A stretch of DNA of 5,395 bases from an uncultured Oscillibacter sp. (GCA_902462475.1 CABQCB010000136.1:1-5395), one strand, 5' to 3'; positions 1 through 5,180 are shown, counted from the first letter of the stretch. Made by a program: numbers and translations. The notes: generated by a model from the letters alone, not told the origin.

Positions 1-22
1 CGGCGGCTTTCTTGGTGGTCAC
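1..22 (-). CDS. Start of a downstream gene, probably YraN/UPF0102 family (partial)
   Basis: A GTG codon at 22-20 overlaps the rnhB stop codon by four bases (GTGA) and opens a frame (V/M-T-T-K-K-A-A) that runs off the left edge. A GGAGG sequence lies about 10 bases upstream inside the end of rnhB, a suitable ribosome binding site. Only seven codons are visible, so the product cannot be read from sequence. In many Bacillota the gene after rnhB is yraN, a UPF0102 protein of the restriction-endonuclease-like fold, and a lysine-rich N-terminus would fit. The family name rests on context alone. Confidence 0.4.
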
Positions 23-648
23 GGCCGCTTCGCCTCCCACTTTTTCAAAAATGTCCGCCGATGCTCCGCACAAGGTCCGTAGGTATCCAGCATTTCATAG
101 TGGAGCTTGGTGCCGTAGCCCTTGTGCTTGGCAAAATGGTATTGGGGGAACCGGGCTTCCAGCTCCGTGGAGACATACCGGTCCCGGCTGACCTTGGCCA
201 GGATGGACGCCGCCGCGATGGACGCGCTCTTGCCGTCGCCGCCCACCAGGCACACATGGGGCACCGTGATGGCCACACGGCTGCCGTGGTCCCGGTTGCC
301 GTCGATGAGGGCCAGATCAACCTTTATAGAAAGGCCATCCAGCGCCCGCTGCATGGCCAGCATCCGGGCATTGAGAATGTCCATCTCGTCGATCTCTGCA
401 GCAGAGACGAAGGCGATGCTGTATGCCGCCGCCTGGGCGGTAATGACATCATAGAGCGCCTCCCGCTTTTTCTCCGTCAGTTTTTTGGAGTCATTCAGGC
501 CGGGGATGTCGATCTCCCGGGGCAAAATCACCGCGGCGGCGTATACCGGTCCCGCCAGGGGTCCGGCCCCAGCCTCATCCACACCGCAGAGGGTCTCATA
601 CCCTGCGCTCCACTGCTCTCGTTCGTAGGTCCAAAGGTCCATAGTCAT
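19..648 (-). CDS. rnhB: Ribonuclease HII
   Basis: This enzyme cuts the RNA strand of RNA-DNA hybrids and nicks 5' of single ribonucleotides embedded in DNA, starting ribonucleotide excision repair in the cytoplasm. The 209-residue length is normal for the family. The DEDD metal-binding residues are visible: D24 and E25 in GVDEAG, D116 in LIDGN, and D138 in GGDGKS, followed by the SIAAASILAKVSRDR block (143-157) typical of type 2 RNases H. The GRG motif that normally follows the first catalytic pair reads G27-A28-G29 here. The first ATG (648) sits one base after the upstream gene's stop. A second ATG at 642 is also possible, because a GGTGAG sequence lies directly before ATG 648 and six bases before ATG 642. 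The gene is the penultimate visible member of the lepB-rbgA operon. The family call is secure. Confidence 0.96.
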   Translation of the reverse strand: MTMDLWTYEREQWSAGYETLCGVDEAGAGPLAGPVYAAAVILPREIDIPGLNDSKKLTEKKREALYDVITAQAAAYSIAFVSAAEIDEMDILNARMLAMQRALDGLSIKVDLALIDGNRDHGSRVAITVPHVCLVGGDGKSASIAAASILAKVSRDRYVSTELEARFPQYHFAKHKGYGTKLHYEMLDTYGPCAEHRRTFLKKWEAKRP

Positions 649-649
649 C

Positions 650-889
650 TCACCAATACTCTATGAGGATTCTCTTGCAGTCCCGGCAGACCCAGGCGGG
701 CCGATTCAGAGAACCGGCATCTTTCGGGTTGGTATAGGGGTTTTGAAGCACGATCCCGCCCCGCTTGGCAATGCCTCCCATGGTATGCCAGTTCAGCTTC
801 GGCGCACCTTGGGGAAGAAAATACTCCCACATTCCAAAGGTGTTCAGGAATCCGGGTTCCATCTCTTTCCCGCATACAGGACAGTTCAT
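650..889 (-). CDS. Small four-cysteine (zinc-ribbon-like) protein, DUF6487-type
   Basis: This 79-residue protein has an N-terminal CPVC pair (C3, C6) and a C-terminal CRDC pair (C68, C71), the arrangement of a two-knuckle zinc ribbon with about 60 residues between the knuckles. The start MNCPVCGKEMEPG and the end CKRILIEY resemble the small DUF6487 family of Clostridia. That match is from memory and no function is known to me. No signal peptide or membrane segment is seen. An AAAGGA ribosome binding site lies 8 bases before the ATG, and the gene sits 18 bases after rbgA and one base before rnhB, so it is a real, co-translated operon member. Structural zinc binding is inferred from the cysteines. 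A role in ribosome or nucleic-acid metabolism would be a guess from neighbours. Confidence 0.85.
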   Translation of the reverse strand: MNCPVCGKEMEPGFLNTFGMWEYFLPQGAPKLNWHTMGGIAKRGGIVLQNPYTNPKDAGSLNRPAWVCRDCKRILIEYW

Positions 890-907
890 ATTGCCGTTCC
901 TTTCCCC

Positions 908-1783
908 TTATACGCCCTCCGGCAGCTCCAGTGTAAAGCGTCCAAGCTTGCCAGAGCGAAACTCGTCCAGCAGGATCTTTGCCATGCGCTCCGTGTCCAC
1001 GTCGCCGCCGGAGATCAAAAAGCCCCGCTTTTTCCCGGCAGCCGAGAGCAGCCGATAGCCCCAGGCCACATCGTTTTCCTCGTCCTCCCGTTCCGGGATG
1101 CCCGGCAGCTTATAGGCCGCAGAAAGGGCCTGGGGATACCGCTCCCCCAGGTAGGCCATCAGGTGGCAGCCCAGGGTCTCTGTATCCAGAATGTCATCTT
1201 TCACAGCGCCGGTATAGGCCAGATTCAATCCCACGCTCTGGTCCTCGAATTTGGGCCAGAGGATGCCGGGGGTATCCAGCAGCTCCAGGTTTTTGTCAAT
1301 GGGCACCCACTGCTTGGCCCGGGTGACACCGGGGCGATCCTCGGTTTTGGCAGTCTTGCGTCCGGCGATCTTATTGATGAAGGTGGACTTGCCCACGTTG
1401 GGGATGCCCAGGATCATCACCCGGATGACCCGGTTTTGTCCCTTTTCCTCATAGGCGCGGATCTTGTCCGCCAGCAGCTCCCGCACGGCAGCGGCAAAGC
1501 GGGCTGTTCCCTGTCCGCTCTTGGCGTCCGATTCCAGCACGGCGTAGCCCTTGCCCTTGAAATAAACGGCCCACCGGGCGGTAGAATCGGGGTCCGCCTG
1601 ATCCACCCGGTTCAATACCACCAGCCGGGGTTTCCCTGCCGTCAGCTCGTCCACGTCCGGATTCCGGCTGGAGATGGGGATGCGGGCGTCCAGGATCTCA
1701 CAAACCGCGTCCATATGCTTGATCTGCTCGGCGATCATCCGCCGGGTCTTGGTCATATGACCGGGATACCATTGAATATTCAT
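908..1783 (-). CDS. rbgA: Ribosome biogenesis GTPase RbgA (YlqF)
   Basis: This circularly permuted GTPase is needed for a late step of 50S ribosomal subunit assembly in Bacillota. The permuted motif order is clear: G4 NRVD at 58-61 and a G5-like ESDAKSG at 84-90 come first. G1/P-loop GIPNVGKS at 126-133, G2 PGVTR at 151-155 (T154) and G3 DTPG at 170-173 follow. The N-terminal WYPGHMTKTRR (5-15) and DARIPISSRNP (32-42) blocks are family hallmarks. The C-terminal helical region (about 205-290), ending with a DVDTERMAKILLDEFRSGKLG-like stretch, is the RNA-binding ANTAR-like domain. The length of 291 residues is normal. G4 has arginine in place of the usual lysine. The ATG overlaps the lepB stop as ATGA, and GGAG stands 7 bases upstream, so translation is coupled to the signal peptidase. 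It is cytoplasmic. Confidence 0.97.
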   Translation of the reverse strand: MNIQWYPGHMTKTRRMIAEQIKHMDAVCEILDARIPISSRNPDVDELTAGKPRLVVLNRVDQADPDSTARWAVYFKGKGYAVLESDAKSGQGTARFAAAVRELLADKIRAYEEKGQNRVIRVMILGIPNVGKSTFINKIAGRKTAKTEDRPGVTRAKQWVPIDKNLELLDTPGILWPKFEDQSVGLNLAYTGAVKDDILDTETLGCHLMAYLGERYPQALSAAYKLPGIPEREDEENDVAWGYRLLSAAGKKRGFLISGGDVDTERMAKILLDEFRSGKLGRFTLELPEGV

Positions 1784-2412
1784 GCGTCCACTCCGTCGAT
1801 CAGGCCGATCCGGCCGAATTCCCGCTCCCCGGTCACCTCATCCGCTCCCGGGAACGCCAAAAACACCGCCTTGCCCAGCACACAGCGGGTATCCACCGTG
1901 CCCAGCCGGGAATCCCGGCTGTCGCTGGAGTGATTGCGGTTGTCGCCCATGACAAAGATACAGCCCTCCGGCACAGTCAGTGGGAACTCCGTACCCTCTT
2001 CCATATAGGTGGGCTCGTTGATATAGGGCTCGTCCAACACCTGGCCGTCCACATACACGATACCCGCCTCAAAGTCGATGTCCACGGTCTGTCCCTCTGT
2101 GGCGATGACCCGCTTGACGATGGGCTCTTCCAGAAAGCTCTCTTCCCGCAGCACCACGATATCACCGTACTCGTAGTCACTGTCCAGCAGGGAGCTGAGC
2201 ACCAGCAGTCGATCCCCGTTTTGCAGCGTGGGCACCATGGAATGCCCATCCACGCCAATCAGGCGGATCAAAAAGGTGAACACCAGAACCACCGTCAGCA
2301 CCGAACCAACCAGCGCCTGGGTCCACTCATACAGCTCCCGGCCGGGGATCTCCCGCTGACCGGACGCCTCTTCCGTCATCTCTTCTTCCTTCTTCTCTTC
2401 GTCCTCACGCAT
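1780..2412 (-). CDS. lepB: Type I signal peptidase (second of a tandem pair)
   Basis: This membrane-anchored serine protease removes signal peptides from exported proteins on the outer face of the membrane. The 210 residues contain an acidic cytoplasmic tail (1-33), one membrane segment (about 34-52) and the extracytoplasmic catalytic domain. Box B GHSMVPTL carries the nucleophile S58, box D PIVKRVIATEG carries the general base K100, and box E GDNRNHSSDSR spans 156-166. It is the short Bacillota (SipS-like) form. AAGGAG overlapping the upstream stop lies 11 bases before this ATG. A second in-frame ATG at 2379 has AAGGA 7 bases upstream and would remove the charged first 11 residues. The tail is unusually glutamate-rich. 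It sits 15 bases after the first lepB and overlaps rbgA by four bases. The catalytic dyad is intact, so I expect an active enzyme. Confidence 0.95.
   Translation of the reverse strand: MREDEEKKEEEMTEEASGQREIPGRELYEWTQALVGSVLTVVLVFTFLIRLIGVDGHSMVPTLQNGDRLLVLSSLLDSDYEYGDIVVLREESFLEEPIVKRVIATEGQTVDIDFEAGIVYVDGQVLDEPYINEPTYMEEGTEFPLTVPEGCIFVMGDNRNHSSDSRDSRLGTVDTRCVLGKAVFLAFPGADEVTGEREFGRIGLIDGVDA
2041..2126 (-). repeat. Near-identical segment shared by the two lepB genes (copy in second gene)
   Basis: These 86 bases match 2674-2759 at 81 positions (about 94%), including an exact run of 34 bases (2093-2126). They encode the box D region around catalytic K100 and the following beta strands. Sequence on either side is clearly less similar, so identity drops abruptly at the edges. 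This suggests partial duplication or gene conversion between the tandem genes. Confidence 0.85.
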
Positions 2413-2427
2413 GTTCTGCTTCGCTCC

Positions 2428-3000
2428 TTATACGCCGCCCAGGCGGCTGAAATCCCGCTGCTGTGTATCCGCGCTCTTTCCGGGGAACAGCAAAAACACG
2501 GCTTTTCCCAGCAGGCACCGCTCTTCTACCGTTCCAAGGTCTGCACTGCGGCTGTCCTCGGAATTATTGCGGTTGTCTCCCAGTAAAAACAGTTCTCCCT
2601 CCGGCACGGTCAGCGGAAACACAGTTCCTTCATCCTGATAGGTCGGTTCCCGGGTATAGGGCTCATCCAGTGCCTGGCCGTCCACATACACGATGCCCGT
2701 TTCAAAGTCGATATCCACGGTCTGCCCCTCTGTGGCGATGACCCGCTTGACGATGGGCTGACCGTCTTTAAAATATTCGTCCCGGACAATGACGATGTCG
2801 CCTTGCGAAAGATCACCGGCCAGATAGCGGCTCACCGCTACCAGAATGTCCCCGTCCTGCAGCGTCTCCCGCATGGATTCTCCATCCACGCGAATCAGCC
2901 GCACCACAAACGTGAACAGCAGGACCATGCCCAGGCATACACACACCAGTGTCCTCAGCCAGCTATACAATTCCTTTGCCGTTTGCTTTTCCTTTTCCAT
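2428..3000 (-). CDS. lepB: Type I signal peptidase (first of a tandem pair)
   Basis: This is a second membrane-bound type I signal peptidase, paralogous to the next gene. From the chosen start it has 190 residues: a short tail, one membrane segment (about 17-36), box B GESMRETL with nucleophile S42, box D PIVKRVIATEG with base K85, and box E GDNRNNSEDSR at 141-151. The frame extends upstream to an ATG at 3021. I chose ATG 3000 because GGAG lies 6 bases before it and because the predicted transcription start (about 3024) leaves almost no leader for ATG 3021. Box B has glutamate at S+3 where proline is usual (SMxPTL). It heads the operon and is followed after 15 bases by its paralogue. The dyad is intact. 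The two enzymes may differ in substrate preference, but nothing here shows how. Confidence 0.94.
   Translation of the reverse strand: MEKEKQTAKELYSWLRTLVCVCLGMVLLFTFVVRLIRVDGESMRETLQDGDILVAVSRYLAGDLSQGDIVIVRDEYFKDGQPIVKRVIATEGQTVDIDFETGIVYVDGQALDEPYTREPTYQDEGTVFPLTVPEGELFLLGDNRNNSEDSRSADLGTVEERCLLGKAVFLLFPGKSADTQQRDFSRLGGV
2674..2759 (-). repeat. Near-identical segment shared by the two lepB genes (copy in first gene)
   Basis: This is the partner of 2041-2126, with five mismatches in 86 bases and a direct-repeat offset of 633 bases. It encodes the catalytic-lysine strand (K85 of this protein) and the TVDIDFE...IVYVDGQ stretch. Direct repeats this close could recombine to fuse the two genes into one. 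Confidence 0.85.
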
Positions 3001-3023
3001 GTTACGCTCCAGATCTGTCATAA

Positions 3024-3060
3024 TCTAAATTAGTATAGCAAACGCAGGATAAAATCACAA
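3024..3060 (-). promoter_or_regulatory. Sigma-A-type promoter of the lepB-lepB-rbgA-rnhB operon
   Basis: On the minus strand a TTGTGA -35 box (3060-3055) is followed after 17 bases by TATACT (3036-3031), with TG one base before it, giving an extended -10. Transcription should start near 3024. The promoter lies after the rplS terminator, so the lepB operon can be transcribed independently of rplS. The predicted start leaves about 24 bases before the ATG at 3000. Confidence 0.75.
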
Positions 3061-3073
3061 GAGATTTTCCCGG

Positions 3074-3110
3074 AAAAGAAAAAAGAGAGGCGTTTCGCCT
3101 CTCTTTTTTT
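3074..3110 (-). terminator. Rho-independent terminator of rplS
   Basis: A 9-bp stem (3104-3096 pairing with 3092-3084, AGAGAGGCG/CGCCTCTCT) with a 3-base loop is followed on the minus strand by a T-rich tail (3083-3074). It begins 11 bases after the rplS stop. The plus strand also has a T-run (3104-3110) after the same stem, so the hairpin could work in both directions, but no plus-strand gene lies nearby. Confidence 0.9.
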
Positions 3111-3115
3111 CTTTC

Positions 3116-3457
3116 TTACAGCTTCTCCTTGACCTTGGCACCCTTGCCCACGCGGCCGCGCAGATAGTACAGCTTGGCACGCCGGACGTCGCCGCTGCGG
3201 ACGACCTCGATGGTGTCGATGGAGGGAGAGTGAACGGGGAAGACCTTCTCCACGCCAACGCCGTAGGAAATGCGGCGAACGGTGATGGTCTCCTCGATGC
3301 CGCCGTGCTTCTTGGCGATGACGGTGCCCTCGAAGACCTGGATACGCTCGCGGGAGCCTTCCTTGACCTTCACGTGCACGCGCACGGTGTCGCCGATCTG
3401 GACACGGGTGACTTCGTTCTGCAGGGTCTCCTTGTTCAGTTCCTGAATGAGATTCAT
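3116..3457 (-). CDS. rplS: 50S ribosomal protein L19
   Basis: L19 sits at the interface of the 30S and 50S subunits and contributes to inter-subunit bridges. The 113-residue length is standard. The opening helix ([10 protein letters not shown]), the [23 protein letters not shown] core (22-44), the [16 protein letters not shown] block (59-74) and the [19 protein letters not shown] end (93-111) are hallmarks of the family. The ATG has AGGAGG about 8 bases upstream. The gene has its own leader and its own terminator, so it forms a single-gene transcription unit here. In many bacteria rplS closes the rpsP-rimM-trmD-rplS operon, but those genes are absent immediately upstream and a protease gene pair occupies the place. 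Identification is secure. Confidence 0.98.
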   Translation of the reverse strand: MNLIQELNKETLQNEVTRVQIGDTVRVHVKVKEGSRERIQVFEGTVIAKKHGGIEETITVRRISYGVGVEKVFPVHSPSIDTIEVVRSGDVRRAKLYYLRGRVGKGAKVKEKL

Positions 3458-3507
3458 TGGTTTTTCCTCCTGATTTATAGGCGTTCATACCGCTTTTGGG
3501 TGCGCCG

Positions 3508-3544
3508 AAAAAATAAAAAACAGGCGCGCGGCAGAGGACCGCCC
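3508..3544 (-). terminator. Terminator-like hairpin in the rplS leader (attenuator or spoIVFB terminator)
   Basis: On the minus strand GGGCG (3544-3540) can pair with CGCCT (3526-3522), and an alternative inner pairing is GCGG (3542-3539) with CCGC (3531-3528). The T-rich tail TTTTTTATTTTTT follows at 3520-3508. It lies after the M50 gene but, if the proposed rplS promoter is right, inside the rplS leader. It may end transcripts from the protease genes, attenuate rplS, or both. Bacillota rplS genes are known to carry an L19 leader RNA in some lineages. I cannot confirm that this is one. Confidence 0.45.
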
Positions 3545-3552
3545 TTTGTAAG

Positions 3553-3588
3553 CCATAGTAGAATACCACAGCTTGCAAAAAAAGGCAA
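3553..3588 (-). promoter_or_regulatory. Candidate sigma-A promoter of rplS
   Basis: On the minus strand TTGCCT (3588-3583) and TATTCT (3565-3560) are separated by 17 bases, with TG one base before the -10 box. Each hexamer matches consensus at 4 of 6 positions. Transcription would start near 3553 and give a leader of about 95 bases before rplS. It begins just after the stop of the M50 gene, where a promoter is expected because rplS is needed in vegetative cells. Confidence 0.5.
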
Positions 3589-3596
3589 GCATTATT

Positions 3597-4199
3597 TTAC
3601 AAAAAGCTCTCTTTTCCCGCGGCTTCCCGCATGGCCGCTGACAGGGCCGCTGCCGCAGGAGGCAAAAGCCAAAGACTGCCGCCGCTTTGCCACATCACAG
3701 CCGTCAGGCAGACCGTCAATCCCAGTGCGCAGCAGCACCCGGTCCAACGGGCGATTCGCTCCCCGGCTGCCGGTCCTGCCAGCCACACGCTCACCAGCTG
3801 CAATGCCCGGCCGCCGTCCAGTGGGCGTATGGGCAGGAGGTTGAACCCGGCCAGGGCAAAATGCGCTCCCGCCGCGGTCATCAGCCATGGCGCCGGGCAG
3901 GCCGCAAGGACCGTTCCGCACAGCAGGTTGGCGCCAGGCCCGGCTAAAACAGCCGCCAGTTCCCCACCGTAGGAAAGGCCCTCCGGCTGCATCTGCATCC
4001 TTGCTCCCAGCACACCTATGTCAACCTGACGGATCTCCGCTCCCAAAAGGCGTGCAACGGCCCAGTGACCCGCTTCATGGACGCAGGCGGCGCTCAGGAC
4101 CACCGCCAGCATCTCCCAGCCGTTTCCCAGCAGGAACCAACCCAAAAGCAGCCAAAAGCCTCCGCTGATCCTGATTGGCAGCTTATGCCGCAGATACAT
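3597..4199 (-). CDS. M50 site-2-type intramembrane metalloprotease, SpoIVFB-like
   Basis: This is a 200-residue polytopic membrane protein with a HEAGH zinc motif (H41, E42, H45) in an early membrane helix. The second M50 motif, NLLPIRPLDGGR (120-131, D128), follows. Further hydrophobic segments lie at about 11-27, 82-102, 104-122 and 152-190. SpoIVFB of Bacillus subtilis is a member of this family that cleaves pro-sigma-K in the membrane around the forespore. The gene directly follows an M23 membrane protein and overlaps it by 17 bases, the spoIVFA-spoIVFB order. B. subtilis SpoIVFB has a C-terminal CBS domain, and this protein ends without one. I chose the ATG at 4199 because upstream codons encode no plausible membrane-protein start. 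No ribosome binding site is well placed, so reinitiation after the upstream stop is likely. M50 family is certain; the SpoIVFB role is inferred. Confidence 0.85.
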   Translation of the reverse strand: MYLRHKLPIRISGGFWLLLGWFLLGNGWEMLAVVLSAACVHEAGHWAVARLLGAEIRQVDIGVLGARMQMQPEGLSYGGELAAVLAGPGANLLCGTVLAACPAPWLMTAAGAHFALAGFNLLPIRPLDGGRALQLVSVWLAGPAAGERIARWTGCCCALGLTVCLTAVMWQSGGSLWLLPPAAAALSAAMREAAGKESFL

Positions 4200-5115
4200 A
4201 ATACACGGGATTGAGATAGTCACCCTCCTGATGCAGTTCAAAATGGAGATGGGGGCCTGTGGCGATGCCGGTCTGCCCCACCTTGCCCAAAACGTCACCC
4301 TTGCCCACCTGTGCGCCGGAGGACACCGAGATGGCGCTGCAATGGGCGTAGAGCGTCTCGTAGCCCCCCTCGTGGGTAACGATCACGTACTTGCCGTAGC
4401 TGCTGCTCTCCCCTACCGCTTTGACGGTGCCGTCCGCGAAGCAGCACACATCACTACCGTCGGGTGCGGCGATGTCCACGCCGTAGTGGAAGCGCTCCTC
4501 CCCCTCCACCGGGTGATCCCGATAACCAAATCCCGAGGAGATGGGACCGTCTGCCGGCGTACAGTAATCAAAGCCCAGCAGCTGCTGCTCCATGCAGACG
4601 TTTTCCGGCAGATTCTGATTGGAATACAGCACGTACGCAAGCGTGGAGACCTCTGCCGTCTCCTCCTGCTCCTTCACCTCATCCGTCTGTTGTTCCGTCC
4701 GGGACGCCCGGAGAGATTCCATGGCGGCCGGCTCCGTCTCGCTGTCTGTACTTTTTGCCGCGGTTTCATAGGCGGAAAAGGTGTCCGGCTGGAAAACCGC
4801 CTCATAGACCTCGTCCAGTGCCTGCCCCACATCCTGCTGTCCGGAAGCCGCCTCGCCGATGGCAGAAAAAACGGCCTGGATATCCATATTCTGCCGCAGG
4901 GCCGCGTTTACCTTTTCACTGATCGCATCCAGTTTGCCGGGCAGCAGCAGCTTCACGGTCACCAACAGGACGAACATGCCGCCGCAGGCCACCATCTGAA
5001 AAAGGCGCCGGCGTTCCGCGGCGCTTACCGGTTGGGATTTTTTTTGCCCGCAGCGTCCTCTGCTGTATGGCGCACGCCGCCCTGATGCCACACTTTCCCG
5101 CACTGTCTGTGCCAT
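4183..5115 (-). CDS. Single-pass membrane M23/LytM-domain protein, SpoIVFA-like
   Basis: The 310-residue protein has a basic cytoplasmic tail (1-40), one membrane segment (about 41-58), and a predicted helical and then acidic Ser/Glu-rich linker (about 61-160). A C-terminal M23 domain (about 185-305) follows. M23 zinc ligands are all present: H210 and D214 (HYGVD) and H291 of the HLH motif. The catalytic-site histidines H258 (YAHC) and H289 are also present, so the domain could be an active peptidoglycan endopeptidase. SpoIVFA of B. subtilis has the same tail-membrane-LytM layout and holds the SpoIVFB protease inactive. The next gene is a SpoIVFB-like protease. The ATG at 5115 was chosen for its GGGAGGG six bases upstream; the frame extends to 5187 but would then include the promoter. 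Alternatives are a SpoIIQ-like or cell-wall hydrolase. Confidence 0.85.
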   Translation of the reverse strand: MAQTVRESVASGRRAPYSRGRCGQKKSQPVSAAERRRLFQMVACGGMFVLLVTVKLLLPGKLDAISEKVNAALRQNMDIQAVFSAIGEAASGQQDVGQALDEVYEAVFQPDTFSAYETAAKSTDSETEPAAMESLRASRTEQQTDEVKEQEETAEVSTLAYVLYSNQNLPENVCMEQQLLGFDYCTPADGPISSGFGYRDHPVEGEERFHYGVDIAAPDGSDVCCFADGTVKAVGESSSYGKYVIVTHEGGYETLYAHCSAISVSSGAQVGKGDVLGKVGQTGIATGPHLHFELHQEGDYLNPVYYVSAA

Positions 5116-5147
5116 AGCCGACCCTCCCTGTACCGCTTCTCTTTCGG

Positions 5148-5177
5148 AGTCTATGCGGCCATGCACATAAAATATGC
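5148..5177 (-). promoter_or_regulatory. Candidate sigma-E (sporulation) promoter of the SpoIVFA/B-like genes
   Basis: On the minus strand GCATATT (5177-5171) fits the sigma-E -35 consensus KMATATT at all positions. After 15 bases, CATAGACT (5155-5148) fits the -10 consensus CATACAHT at 7 of 8. Transcription would start near 5141, leaving about 25 bases before the ATG at 5115 with the ribosome binding site between. The spoIVFAB operon of B. subtilis is sigma-E dependent, which agrees. The spacer is at the long end for sigma-E. Confidence 0.55.
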
Positions 5178-5180
5178 CCC

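Noticed and set aside
61..666. A 201-codon plus-strand frame opposite rnhB
   Set aside because: It mirrors the RNase HII gene and shows no family features.
743..1933. A 396-codon open frame on the plus strand across rbgA and lepB
   Set aside because: It lies antisense to two well-identified genes, has no recognisable domain, and is the usual by-product of GC-rich codon use.
3571..3590. GCTTGC/GCAAGC inverted repeat after the M50 gene as a terminator
   Set aside because: The A/T run is in the loop rather than after the stem on the minus strand, so it lacks terminator form; it overlaps the proposed rplS -35 box.
4200..4298. Upstream extension of the M50 gene to ATG 4298
   Set aside because: The extra 33 codons lie within the M23 zinc-motif coding region and encode no membrane-protein-like start. 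ATG 4199 gives a normal N-terminus and a short overlap.
4231..5085. A 284-codon plus-strand frame opposite the M23 gene
   Set aside because: It is the complement of a gene with a complete M23 motif set; no domain or ribosome binding site supports it.
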